64,000 nucleotides of DNA, taken from Rhizobium sp. SL42 (GTDB lineage: Bacteria; Pseudomonadota; Alphaproteobacteria; Rhizobiales; Rhizobiaceae). The notes under the pieces were generated by a model. The model made no database searches. It was not told the origin of the DNA and saw only the letters and a list, made by a program, of their open reading frames with translations. The first letter of the stretch is position 1, and each line of letters starts with the position of its first letter. The translations under genes were made by a program, and so were the position numbers. Location: positions 386,001 to 450,000 of the forward strand of contig NZ_CP063397.1 in NCBI RefSeq assembly GCF_021729845.1, written 5' to 3'. Shown piece after piece: positions 1 to 7,886 of the stretch.

Positions 1-30
1 GCTCGGGCAGGAGCAATATGCGGAAGGCAC

Positions 31-63
31 AAAAAAGCCTCCGGTTTGCACCGGAGGCTTTTT
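31..63 (-). terminator. Rho-independent terminator after carD
   Basis: A perfect 10-bp inverted repeat (35-44 with 51-60, six-base loop) is flanked by an A tract on the left and a T tract on the right, so it can work in both directions. On the minus strand it lies just downstream of the carD stop codon and most likely ends the carD transcript. Any gene to the left of the window reading rightwards could share it. Confidence 0.8.
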
Positions 64-88
64 ATAGGTGACCCATGAGAGGATCGGC

Positions 89-661
89 TTATGCCGCTTC
101 TTCTTCCTGGGTATCTTCTTCTTCGATCGTCTTGCCACGCTTCGGGCCCTTGGCAAGATTGACCTCGACCAGACGCACGGCCTCTGTCTCAGACATCTTG
201 TTCACGGCGGCGATTTCCCGCGCCATGCGGTCGAGGGCAGCTTCATAGAGCTGACGCTCGGAATAGGACTGCTCGGGCTGGTTCTCTGCGCGATAGAGGT
301 CGCGAACGACTTCTGCAATCGAGATCAGATCGCCGGAATTGATCTTGGCATCATATTCCTGCGCACGGCGTGACCACATGGTGCGCTTGACGCGAGCCTT
401 GCCCTGCACAACCTTGAGAGCGCGTTCGACAAAGTCGGTCTCGGACAGCTTGCGCATACCGATGCTCACGGCTTTGGCAACCGGAACCTTCAAACGCATC
501 TTGTCCTTTTCGAAATCGATTACAAAAAGCTCAAGCTTCATGCCGGCCACTTCTTGCTCTTCGATAGCGGTGATGGTACCGACGCCATGTGCCGGGTAGA
601 CAATCGACTCGCCGGTCTTGAAACCGTGGCGTGCCGAGGATTTTTTCTGCTGGGTCGTCAT
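89..661 (-). CDS. carD: CarD family transcriptional regulator
   Basis: A 190-residue CarD-type protein. In the family it binds the RNA polymerase beta subunit and stabilises open complexes, at rRNA and stress promoters among others. Residues about 13-75 form the Tudor-like polymerase-interacting domain (GFKTGESIVYPAHGVG near its start). The rest is the helical DNA-binding half, ending in an acidic tail (EEEDTQEEEAA). The frame stays open upstream to 784, but I chose the ATG at 661 because it has a GGGAG ribosome site about 12 bases before it and gives the usual family length. It is followed by its own terminator and looks monocistronic. Confidence 0.93.
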   Translation of the reverse strand: MTTQQKKSSARHGFKTGESIVYPAHGVGTITAIEEQEVAGMKLELFVIDFEKDKMRLKVPVAKAVSIGMRKLSETDFVERALKVVQGKARVKRTMWSRRAQEYDAKINSGDLISIAEVVRDLYRAENQPEQSYSERQLYEAALDRMAREIAAVNKMSETEAVRLVEVNLAKGPKRGKTIEEEDTQEEEAA

Positions 662-1054
662 TCGATTCAAAAACTCCCTGTTTTGCTCCCGGCATAATGC
701 CGGCGCCGGGTCGGTCAGGCCCGGATGAGATGGAAGAAACCGCCAGGTTATTCCATCCTGATCCGATCCGTCACAAACAAGCATCTCCCTCGTCGCGACA
801 GAGACACGACAAGCAAATGCCGTTTATGTCACGGAGACCGCGGTCGATGGTGAAGTTGCTTTCGTGATGGTTCTGGGCACAACTATGCCGCAAAGTGGAA
901 CAGTTTTGAGAGGCTATCACAAAAAGACGAGGAAATCAATATTTTACTGCCAAGCGTCACAATCGTGGCGAGCTTAGCGCCCGAAGCAGCGCCAAGGAGG
1001 CAAAAACGGTACGGCGGGCCTTCCGAGCAAACAAGAAAGCCTTGCCGTGAAAGC
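662..1054. other. Intergenic region between fdxA and carD
   Basis: A 393-base stretch between the fdxA stop and the carD start, both genes on the minus strand. It should hold the carD promoter and the end of the fdxA transcript. On the minus strand a weak TTGTGA-N17-GAATAA pair ends about 80 bases before carD, which is only a tentative promoter. Short reading frames here are shadows without ribosome sites. I see no convincing terminator hairpin, RNA gene or repeat. Confidence 0.4.
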
Positions 1055-1393
1055 TCAGTCGCCAGAACCCGGCTTCTCCGAGAAGTATTTCTCGAATTTG
1101 CCCGTGACGCCGTCCATCTCCTTGGCTTCCGGCATCGAGTCTTTCTTCACCGTGATATTCGGCCAGATCTTCGCATAGTCGGTGTTGATCTTCAGCCACT
1201 TATCAAGACCCGGCTCCGTATCGGGCTTGATCGCCTCAGCCGGACATTCCGGTTCGCAAACACCGCAATCGATGCACTCATCAGGATGGATGACGAGGAA
1301 ATTCTCACCCTCGTAGAAGCAGTCGACCGGGCAGACCTCGACACAATCGGTGTACTTGCAGCGAATGCAATTGTCTGTGACGATATAGGTCAT
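1055..1393 (-). CDS. fdxA: 7Fe ferredoxin FdxA (3Fe-4S plus 4Fe-4S)
   Basis: A 112-residue cytoplasmic electron carrier. The cysteine pattern matches the Azotobacter FdI class: C9, C17 and C50 for the 3Fe-4S cluster, C21, C40, C43 and C46 for the 4Fe-4S cluster, and extra cysteines C12 and C25. The C-terminal 50 residues form the usual extension of this class ([17 protein letters not shown]). The ATG at 1393 has a GGAG site six bases upstream; an upstream in-frame ATG at 1420 has less support. The gene lies between carD and an S4 protein on the same strand. Its redox partner cannot be told from the sequence. Confidence 0.93.
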   Translation of the reverse strand: MTYIVTDNCIRCKYTDCVEVCPVDCFYEGENFLVIHPDECIDCGVCEPECPAEAIKPDTEPGLDKWLKINTDYAKIWPNITVKKDSMPEAKEMDGVTGKFEKYFSEKPGSGD

Positions 1394-1588
1394 GCGGCAC
1401 TCCAGGATGGCGTTATGCACGGGTGGAGAACGTCTGGCATCTCAATGCATTCCGGGCTTTTCGCCCAGGACCGGATGCCTTGCGTCCCCATCGGGGTTTT
1501 CTGTCGGACAGCGTTGTGAGCTACTGTGTTCTGGGGTCCAAGGCAAGGATTATCAATCCTCCATTTGACCATAGACGCCACAAATTTT

Positions 1589-2002
1589 CTATTCGTCGCC
1601 CCAATCAGGCCCGGAACGCAGCTCGTCGATGATGCGCCGGTCCCGCTTGGTCGGACGACCGGCTCCAGGCGCCCGCACTGCCTGTTCCATCGGCGTGAAG
1701 GCGTCTTTCTTGATCGGCGGCGGGCTGAGATCCTCATAGAGGTGCCGGGCCTCCTCATAGGGACCGCGTCGCTCGCCCGGCAGACGCACGACCAGGATCA
1801 GGTCGCGCTCCGGCATGGCGATCTCCAGCCGGTCACCCGGCTTGATCTGATAGCTTGGCTGGCGGACCGGCTGACCGTTGACGCGCACACGCCCACCGGC
1901 CACGCGCTCCTGCGCTAGGCTGCGTGATTTTGTCACACGGGCAAAGAACAGCCACTTGTCGATGCGCTGGCGCGAACCGGTTGGTGGCTGTTTTTCGTCC
2001 AT
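1589..2002 (-). CDS. S4-domain RNA-binding protein (Hsp15-like)
   Basis: A 137-residue protein with an N-terminal S4 fold (residues 11-60, QRIDKWLFFARVTKSRSLAQ and GGRVRVNGQPV) and a basic C-terminal extension (RPTKRDRRIID). In E. coli the related Hsp15 binds 50S subunits carrying stalled nascent chains. The start codon comes one base after the stop of the SUV3-like helicase, so the two genes are almost certainly cotranscribed and translationally coupled. This suggests a shared role in RNA or ribosome turnover, which is inference. The binding target is not evident. Confidence 0.88.
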   Translation of the reverse strand: MDEKQPPTGSRQRIDKWLFFARVTKSRSLAQERVAGGRVRVNGQPVRQPSYQIKPGDRLEIAMPERDLILVVRLPGERRGPYEEARHLYEDLSPPPIKKDAFTPMEQAVRAPGAGRPTKRDRRIIDELRSGPDWGDE

Positions 2003-2003
2003 G

Positions 2004-5000
2004 CTACTTCTTCATCTGTTCCTTAAGGGCAGCGAGCTTGGCAAAAGGCGAATCCGGATCCACCGGCTTTTCCTTGCGCGGCGGCTTTGCCTCGAAACGG
2101 GCAGGCTGCGACTTGTTGTTTTCACGCTCGGGACGCGGACCGCGATCCTTGCGGTCCTGCCGCTCTCCACGCTCCTGTCGATCACCCTTGCCGGCGTTGT
2201 TACCACGCGTGTTGTTGTCACGCGGCTTGCCGCCCTGACCCTGTTCGCTGCGACCACCATCACGACGGCGATCATCGCGGCGGCCCTCGGTCTTGCCTTC
2301 GCCGGCCGGCGCACGCTGGCCCTGCGGACGACGGTCGCCCGCCGGACGGGCGCCACGCTGGTTGTCGCTGCGACCGCCGGGACGCCACAGGAGGACCGGC
2401 TTCGGCTCGGCAGGTACTGCGTCGGCTGCGGCACCCTCGGCGTCTGCGGTTGCAGCCTCGCCTTCGGCAGCCACGAGGGTCGCGACCGGCGCTTCGGCAA
2501 CGACTGTTTCGCCAGCCGGCGTTTCCGCTACAGCATGATCGGCGTCGTCAACGCTGTCGTCTTCGTTCTTTTCGGCAGCAGCTTCCGGTGCAGTAGGAGC
2601 ACCTGCTGTCTGGGCAGCAAGGAAACCGGCTGCATCTTCGGCCGAAACGCTGTCGGCACGATAGCCGAGCCCCTTCAGGATCTCCTCCATGTCATCCGGT
2701 GTCGCGCCCAGAATCGACAGCATGGCCGTTGTCGCGGTGAAACGGCGACCGTCATAGGCACCATCCGGACGCGCCGGTGAACCGGGCTTCCACTGCAGCA
2801 GCGGGCGGATCAGGTCGGCCAGGCGCTCGAGAATATCGATACGCACCGCGCGCTTACCGAGGAACCGGAAGCCAGCCAGTTTGTAGAACATCCGCTCGAA
2901 GGTCGGATCGGTGACGACGGATGTACGACCTGCCGCCAGAACCGGAATGAGATCACCGTAACCCGGCTTGTCGAGACCATCATGCTTCAGCGCCCAGAGC
3001 AGCGAGATCAGCTCGGCGGGGGCAGGCTTCAGCAGTGCCGGCATGAAGATATGGTAGGCACCGAAGCGCACACCGTAGCGCCGCATGGAGGCACGACCGT
3101 CCTGATCCAGCGACTTGACGTCATCGGAGACGTCACGGCGGAACAGCACGCCAAGGTTTTCAACCAGCTGGAAGGCAAGACCCTTGGCCAGCCCCTGCAG
3201 GTCCTCGGCACGCGACAGATCGTCAAGCGGCTTCAGGATGGTCGAGATGTGGTGATTGACGAAACGCTCGATACGCGCAGCGACATGATCGCGCGCATTG
3301 CCGGTCAACTGTTCATCGGCCAAAAGGATCACCCGCGGATGCAGGATGTGATCGGCGCCGGTCAGCCGCGCGACGGGATCGCCGACCCAGCGCACCAGTC
3401 CATCCGAGCCGATGGCCAGATCGTTGTTGCCAGAGGCGTGAAGCCGCGCGGCGCGCGCTTCGAATTCCAGCGCCATTGCCCGGTGGGCAGCCGCCTGGAT
3501 TGCCTTGGCATCCGAACCTTCGGCCCCGGAAATCGGCGTGAACCGGAAACCGGAGAGTTGTCCCATGGCATGCCCTTCAACGAAGACATCACCGTTCACA
3601 CTGATTTCAGCTTCCAACATTGCATTCTCTCTCAAGCGCTTCATGAGCACAGATGTCCTGCGATCAACAAAGCGTTTCGTCAACCGTTCATGTAGCGCAT
3701 CGGACAATCGGTCTTCGATTTCCCGCGTCTTTTCTTGCCAGTGTGTCGGATCGGCAAGCCAACCGGGCCGGTTCGACACATATGTCCAAGTTCTGATCTG
3801 CGCGATTCGCGCAGAAAGTGTATCAATTTCCCCATCAGTCCGGTCGGCCCTGCGAACCTGCTCGGCGAGAAAATCTTCATTTACCGCACCCAGCCGAACC
3901 AGATCGAAAAACAGGCTTTGAATCAGGTCGGCATGCTGTGCGGGCGTAATACGCCGATAATCGGGCAGCGCGCACGCCTCCCACAACTTCTCGACCCGTT
4001 CGGGGCGATTGGCAAGGTCTATGACCTCGGGATATCGCGCCAGAAACTCGAGCGCCTGCTGGTCGATGGCCGGCAAGGCCCGCGTCAGCCCGCCAACCCT
4101 CGGTGCCGCATCCAGGCTGCGCTGCAAAGCCGCCACGGAAGAATAATCAAAATGCGATGTGCGCCATTGCAGGACCTTGACCGGATCGAACTGGTGCGCT
4201 TCCAGCCGCTCGACCAATTCGTCATCGAACGGATCGACGCGACCGGTAACGCCGAAGGTCCCGTCCTTCAAATGCCGTCCGGCGCGACCCGCGATCTGCC
4301 CGAGCTCTCCGGCATTCAGATTGCGGAACTGGAAACCGTCGAATTTGCGATCCTGGGCGAAAGCCACATGATCGACATCGAGATTGAGCCCCATGCCGAT
4401 GGCATCGGTCGCGACCAGATATTCGACATCGCCTTCCTGATAGAGCCCAACCTGGGCATTGCGCGTACGCGGGCTGAGCGCGCCAAGCACAACGGCGGCA
4501 CCACCCCGCTGGCGACGGATCAATTCCGCGATGGCATAGACTTCGTCGGCAGAGAAAGCCACGATCGCCGTCCGTTGCGGCAACCGGGTGATCTTTTTCT
4601 GTCCGGCATAAAACAGCTGTGACAGCCGCGGCCGCTCGACGATGGTGATGCCGGGCAACAATTGGATCAGGATCTGCTTCATCGTCGCCGAGCCGAGCAG
4701 AAGGGTCTCGTCACGTCCGCGCAGATGCAACAGCCGGTCGGTGAAGATATGCCCGCGCTCGAGATCACCGGCGAGCTGGATTTCGTCGATCGCCACGAAG
4801 GACGCTTTGGTTTCGCGCGGCATGGCCTCGACGGTACAAACCGAAAAACGGGCATTCGGCGGCGAAATCTTTTCCTCGCCGGTCACCAGCGCGACATTTT
4901 GCACACCGACACGCTCGACCACGCGGGTGTACACCTCACGGGCAAGCAGCCGCAACGGCAGTCCGATGATCCCCGAACCATGCGCAACCATGCGCTCGAT

Positions 5001-5084
5001 GGCGAAATGGGTCTTGCCCGTATTCGTTGGCCCCAGCACGGCTGTCACGCTGCGGCCACTCAGGATCATGGGTTGGGTATTCAA
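2004..5084 (-). CDS. SUV3-like DExH RNA helicase with RG-rich tail
   Basis: A 1026-residue superfamily-2 helicase related to mitochondrial SUV3, the RNA helicase of the mitochondrial degradosome. Visible motifs: Walker A GPTNTGKT (18-25), DEIQ (100-103), SAT (132-134) and GQIAGRAGR (motif VI). A helical C-terminal region follows. From about residue 800 the chain turns Ala/Glu-rich, then Arg/Gly/Asn/Gln-rich (RRDDRRRDGG, RGNNAGKGDRQERG), typical of a disordered RNA-binding tail. The chosen start is TTG at 5084, with GGAG six bases upstream; an in-frame ATG at 5069 lies 21 bases from that site. It overlies no other gene and is coupled to the S4 gene downstream. Confidence 0.9.
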   Translation of the reverse strand: MNTQPMILSGRSVTAVLGPTNTGKTHFAIERMVAHGSGIIGLPLRLLAREVYTRVVERVGVQNVALVTGEEKISPPNARFSVCTVEAMPRETKASFVAIDEIQLAGDLERGHIFTDRLLHLRGRDETLLLGSATMKQILIQLLPGITIVERPRLSQLFYAGQKKITRLPQRTAIVAFSADEVYAIAELIRRQRGGAAVVLGALSPRTRNAQVGLYQEGDVEYLVATDAIGMGLNLDVDHVAFAQDRKFDGFQFRNLNAGELGQIAGRAGRHLKDGTFGVTGRVDPFDDELVERLEAHQFDPVKVLQWRTSHFDYSSVAALQRSLDAAPRVGGLTRALPAIDQQALEFLARYPEVIDLANRPERVEKLWEACALPDYRRITPAQHADLIQSLFFDLVRLGAVNEDFLAEQVRRADRTDGEIDTLSARIAQIRTWTYVSNRPGWLADPTHWQEKTREIEDRLSDALHERLTKRFVDRRTSVLMKRLRENAMLEAEISVNGDVFVEGHAMGQLSGFRFTPISGAEGSDAKAIQAAAHRAMALEFEARAARLHASGNNDLAIGSDGLVRWVGDPVARLTGADHILHPRVILLADEQLTGNARDHVAARIERFVNHHISTILKPLDDLSRAEDLQGLAKGLAFQLVENLGVLFRRDVSDDVKSLDQDGRASMRRYGVRFGAYHIFMPALLKPAPAELISLLWALKHDGLDKPGYGDLIPVLAAGRTSVVTDPTFERMFYKLAGFRFLGKRAVRIDILERLADLIRPLLQWKPGSPARPDGAYDGRRFTATTAMLSILGATPDDMEEILKGLGYRADSVSAEDAAGFLAAQTAGAPTAPEAAAEKNEDDSVDDADHAVAETPAGETVVAEAPVATLVAAEGEAATADAEGAAADAVPAEPKPVLLWRPGGRSDNQRGARPAGDRRPQGQRAPAGEGKTEGRRDDRRRDGGRSEQGQGGKPRDNNTRGNNAGKGDRQERGERQDRKDRGPRPERENNKSQPARFEAKPPRKEKPVDPDSPFAKLAALKEQMKK

Positions 5085-5189
5085 CGACCGCTCCGATTCA
5101 CAGGGCCGCCGTACCGAAGGGGGGAGGCGACCCTGGGCAACAAATGGCGATGAAGTGCATCAAAGGCAAGCCGCTTGTCGCACGCGCCG

Positions 5190-5309
5190 GGAAAAACCGG
5201 GCAAACCCTTGATCAGAATCATCTTTTTGCATGCAAATTAACCGGTGGAACAGGGTGCGAACGAATCAGAGACGAATCACAGACTCGGACAGATTCAGGA
5301 TTTGTTCAC
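5190..5309. repeat. Copy A of a diverged 120-base intergenic repeat
   Basis: Aligned by eye without gaps, this stretch matches 6928-7047 at about 74 of 120 positions. The best blocks are GGAAAAA, CAAACC, AATTAACC, GAACGAA, GAGACGAATC and TTTGTTCAC. Copy A also shows an 11-base periodicity of ACGAATCA-like units around 5261-5283. It lies in the 376-base gap 5085-5460 between the helicase and the hydrolase, which also holds the stress promoter and no gene. Function unknown; it could be a decayed duplication, a small mobile repeat or a regulator-binding array. Confidence 0.55.
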
Positions 5310-5411
5310 GGCTACATCTCGGCCCGACAGGCCCCTTTACCCACCATATGCTGAATCGACCGAATCGGCATTCAGGCAACTGACAGGTCGATATTAACGT
5401 GTTCCGGTCAC

Positions 5412-5437
5412 GGAACCTCGGCTTTCCTCTCCGCGTT
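5412..5437 (+). promoter_or_regulatory. Sigma-EcfG (RpoE2)-type general stress promoter
   Basis: GGAAC at 5412-5416 is separated by exactly 17 bases from CGTT at 5434-5437, matching the consensus of the alphaproteobacterial general stress sigma factor (GGAAC-N16/17-CGTT). Transcription would start near 5444, leaving a leader of about 17 bases that holds the GAGG ribosome site (5447-5450). An 8-bp inverted repeat (5416-5423 with 5443-5450) overlaps the promoter; only its right arm would be in the mRNA. Confidence 0.72.
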
Positions 5438-5460
5438 AAGAGAGCCGAGGTATCGCTGAA

Positions 5461-6549
5461 ATGACACTGACGCTTCCACCCGCCGAATGGATTAGCCGCA
5501 AGCACGATGGCCAGAACTTCGTGCTTCTGCACGGCATGGTCATGGCGCCGGCGTTCTGGCATGCCTATGCGCCGGGGATCACCCGGCAGGGTCGGACCGC
5601 AGCCTATCCCCTTCCCGGCCACCATCCCTGGAGTCTCGACACCCTCGGCGATCCCATAGCGCGGCAGCCCATCACGCGGCAGAAGGTAACCGAAGCGCTT
5701 GCCGCCGCCATACGACGCGATTTCGGCGGACGGCCCGTAACTTTGATTGGCCACTCGACCGGTGGGTTTATCTCCCTGCTGCTCGCCCTCGATCATCCGG
5801 AACTTGTCCGGTCGGTGATCCTGATGGGCGCATTCGCTTGCGGTCGTTTCGAAGGGCAGGAACGACTGGCGGCACGCCTGCTGCGCATTCCGCACATGGG
5901 CCCCTATCTGTTTCGCCAGTTCTTTCGTCGCTGGATCTCGACCAGCGAGCAGTTTCGCTGGGGCTCTGTCGAATGTGTGTATGACAAGTCGTGCCCATGG
6001 GAGAACAATCGCGCCCGCTTCGCAATGGAGAAGGTTCGCGAAAATCTGTTGCGCGGCCGCTCGGAAGACATCGCCGCCTGTATCCGGTTCATGTCCGGAA
6101 CGAGCCTCCTGTCGGACTTGCAATACCTGCGCATGCCGATCCTCAATCTTGTCGGCGCCAACGATGCAATTGTCCCGCCGGCGCACCAGTTGCGCGTGTC
6201 GAAGCTTCTGCCCCAGGCACAAACCGTCATCCTCAGTGCTTGCGGCCATCTGCCGATGGTCGAGCACCAGACGCAGACCGACAGGATCGTGGAAAGCTTC
6301 GTCCACGCCCGCCAGACGAGGTTCATTCTGCCATCGCTTCACAAAGCCAGTGGCAATCGCATGCCGAGCCATCTCGACAGATTGCTCGGCGCTCTCGCAA
6401 ATCCGATGGAACAAATCAAAGCGGAAGGCGTTCAACCAGCACAGAACACGATGTTTCCCATAGGCTTAGGAGAGGCCCCTTATGAGTACCATTCTTGTCG
6501 TCATTCTAATTCTTCTGCTGATCGGCGCTCTGCCGAACTGGGGTCATAG
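5461..6549 (+). CDS. Alpha/beta hydrolase, stress-type
   Basis: A 362-residue alpha/beta-hydrolase fold protein with no signal peptide. It shows an oxyanion-region HG (VLLHGMV), nucleophile elbow GHSTGG with Ser99, a likely acid in GANDAIVPP and the histidine in CGHLPM. Substrate unknown; it could be a lipase, esterase or haloalkane-dehalogenase relative. The fold ends near residue 285. The last 60-70 residues look unstructured, and the final 68 bases overlap the DUF3309 gene in another frame, so the tail may be a non-conserved read-on. It sits directly behind a sigma-EcfG promoter and heads a three-gene cassette. Confidence 0.8.
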   Translation: MTLTLPPAEWISRKHDGQNFVLLHGMVMAPAFWHAYAPGITRQGRTAAYPLPGHHPWSLDTLGDPIARQPITRQKVTEALAAAIRRDFGGRPVTLIGHSTGGFISLLLALDHPELVRSVILMGAFACGRFEGQERLAARLLRIPHMGPYLFRQFFRRWISTSEQFRWGSVECVYDKSCPWENNRARFAMEKVRENLLRGRSEDIAACIRFMSGTSLLSDLQYLRMPILNLVGANDAIVPPAHQLRVSKLLPQAQTVILSACGHLPMVEHQTQTDRIVESFVHARQTRFILPSLHKASGNRMPSHLDRLLGALANPMEQIKAEGVQPAQNTMFPIGLGEAPYEYHSCRHSNSSADRRSAELGS

Positions 6550-6634
6550 TCGCAGCTGGGGTTACGGCCCGTCCGGCGGCTTGGGACTGGTACTTCTCAT
6601 CCTCATCATCCTGATGCTGATGGGCCGAATCTAA
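6482..6634 (+). CDS. DUF3309 small membrane peptide
   Basis: A 50-residue protein starting MSTILVVILI and ending LMLMGRI. It has two hydrophobic segments (residues 3-17 and 34-47) joined by a glycine/tryptophan loop (PNWGHSRSWGYGPSGG) that is diagnostic of the DUF3309 family. A GGAG ribosome site lies nine bases before the ATG. The gene begins inside the 3' end of the alpha/beta hydrolase gene in a different frame. Members are common in proteobacterial stress-induced cassettes, but their function is not known. The stress promoter upstream of the hydrolase fits that pattern. Confidence 0.82.
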   Translation: MSTILVVILILLLIGALPNWGHSRSWGYGPSGGLGLVLLILIILMLMGRI

Positions 6635-6661
6635 CGCGACGTTGTCGAAAGGACTGGAACA

Positions 6662-6916
6662 ATGAAAAAGACCCTTCTTGCACTGGCATTGATTGCTCCG
6701 CTTGCATCTTGCACCGCAACCGAACGTGGCGCCTCGATCGGCGCGGCATCGGGCGCCGTGATCGGTGGCGTGGCCACCGGCAACGTTCGTGGCGCAGCGG
6801 TTGGCGCGGCCGTCGGTGGTGTTGCCGGTGCCCTGATCGGCAACTCGCAGGAACGCGCTGGTTACTGCGTCTATCGCGACCGTTATGGCCGGACCTACGA
6901 GGCGCGCTGCCGCTAA
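6662..6916 (+). CDS. Glycine-zipper outer-membrane lipoprotein
   Basis: An 84-residue lipoprotein with a type II signal peptide (MKKTLLALALIAPLASC, lipobox LASC, Cys17). A long glycine/alanine zipper follows (SIGAASGAVIGG, RGAAVGAAVGGVAGALIG) and then a short Tyr/Arg/Cys-rich tail. Proteins of this 17-kDa-antigen/SlyB-like type sit in the inner leaflet of the outer membrane and are often stress-induced. It lies 27 bases after the DUF3309 gene and is followed by a strong terminator, so it is probably the last gene of the stress cassette. Confidence 0.85.
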   Translation: MKKTLLALALIAPLASCTATERGASIGAASGAVIGGVATGNVRGAAVGAAVGGVAGALIGNSQERAGYCVYRDRYGRTYEARCR

Positions 6917-6927
6917 GTCGAGACCAC

Positions 6928-7047
6928 GGAAAAAGCCGCCAAACCTTGTGTTTGGCGGCTTTTCTGTCTTCCGAATTAACCTATTGGTCAAAGCCAGAAC
7001 GAAACGGAGACGAATCGCGGACGCAACGGCTTTCCTGGTTTGTTCAC
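6928..7047. repeat. Copy B of a diverged 120-base intergenic repeat
   Basis: This is the partner of 5190-5309, in the same orientation and alignable without a gap (about 62 percent identity by eye). Its left part overlaps the lipoprotein terminator; its right part includes GAACGAA, GAGACGAATC and TTTGTTCAC. A 12-bp palindrome CACTATATAGTG follows at 7046-7057. No gene is transcribed rightwards from this copy, so a simple promoter role is hard to assign. Confidence 0.55.
6931..6963 (+). terminator. Rho-independent terminator after lipoprotein gene
   Basis: A perfect 13-bp inverted repeat (6931-6943 with 6951-6963, seven-base loop) begins in an A run and ends in a T run. It comes 14 bases after the lipoprotein stop codon and should end the stress-cassette transcript. 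The symmetry would also allow termination on the minus strand. Confidence 0.88.
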
Positions 7048-7115
7048 CACTATATAGTGTTGAATAACAATTACTTAACCATAGAAAACGGTGGATGTTA
7101 ACGGTTCGGATCCAG

Positions 7116-7154
7116 ATATGTGCTGCCAATCGTTAATCGACCGACAGCACATAT
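7116..7154. repeat. Hairpin with 10-bp arms downstream of phbB
   Basis: ATATGTGCTG (7116-7125) pairs perfectly with CAGCACATAT (7145-7154) around a 19-base loop that contains CGTTAATCG. It lies just past the phbB stop codon on the minus strand. It lacks a T tract on either strand, so it is not a classical terminator. It may protect the 3' end of the phbAB mRNA, or be a protein-binding dyad. Confidence 0.4.
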
Positions 7155-7160
7155 TGAACA

Positions 7161-7886
7161 TCACACGAAGAACTGCCCGCCATTCGCCGAGAGGGTCGAA
7201 CCCGTGATGAAACCCGCATCGTCGGAAGCCAGAAACACCACGCAACGGGCAATTTCCTCCGGTTCGCCCAGGCGACCAACCGGGATCTGCGGAATGATCC
7301 GCTCGTTGAGAACCTTTTCAGGTATGGCCCGCACCATTTCGGTTCCGATGTAACCGGGGCAGATCGCGTTGACGGTGATGCCCTTGGCAGCCCCTTCCTG
7401 TGCGAGAGACTTGGTAAAGCCAAGATCACCGGCCTTTGCTGCCGAATAATTGGCCTGCCCCATCTGCCCCTTCTGACCGTTGATCGAAGAAATATTGATG
7501 ACACGGCCGAAACTGCGGTCGCGCATGCCGTTCCACACCGGATGCGTCATGTTGAACAGTCCGGTGAGATTGGTGTTCATCACCTCGCTCCACTGGTCCG
7601 GCGTCATCTTGTGAAACATCGCATCGCGGGTAATGCCCGCATTGTTGACCAGGACCTCGACTGGACCAAGCGCGGCTTCGACGGCTGCGATGCCATCCAC
7701 GCAGGACTGGTAGACGGAGACATCCCATTTGAACACCGGAATGCCCGTTTCGGCCTCGAAGGCTTTGGCCTTCTCGTCATTGCCGGCATAGTTTGCCGCC
7801 ACCTTGTAGCCCGCAGCCTTGAGTGCGACGGATATGGCCGCGCCGATGCCGCGCGTGCCGCCCGTTACCAATGCAACTCTGCTCAT
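7161..7886 (-). CDS. phbB: Acetoacetyl-CoA reductase
   Basis: A 241-residue short-chain dehydrogenase that reduces acetoacetyl-CoA to (R)-3-hydroxybutyryl-CoA with NADPH, the second step of polyhydroxybutyrate synthesis. It has the cofactor motif TGGTRGIG (8-15), NNAG (81-84) and catalytic Ser134, Tyr147 and Lys151. The active-site stretch NISSINGQKGQMGQANYSAAK is typical of PhbB. The ATG at 7886 has a GGGGAGG ribosome site. It follows phbA by 180 bases on the same strand, as in other rhizobial phbAB operons. Confidence 0.95.
   Translation of the reverse strand: MSRVALVTGGTRGIGAAISVALKAAGYKVAANYAGNDEKAKAFEAETGIPVFKWDVSVYQSCVDGIAAVEAALGPVEVLVNNAGITRDAMFHKMTPDQWSEVMNTNLTGLFNMTHPVWNGMRDRSFGRVINISSINGQKGQMGQANYSAAKAGDLGFTKSLAQEGAAKGITVNAICPGYIGTEMVRAIPEKVLNERIIPQIPVGRLGEPEEIARCVVFLASDDAGFITGSTLSANGGQFFV

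Noticed and set aside
2012..2780. Several open frames on both strands over the helicase tail
   Set aside because: Low-complexity, Arg/Ala/Gly-rich products of a repetitive GC-rich coding region; the helicase frame is the one continuous with known motifs.
5416..5450. RNA thermometer hiding the ribosome site of the hydrolase
   Set aside because: The stress promoter predicts a transcript start near 5444, so the left arm of the inverted repeat is not in the mRNA.
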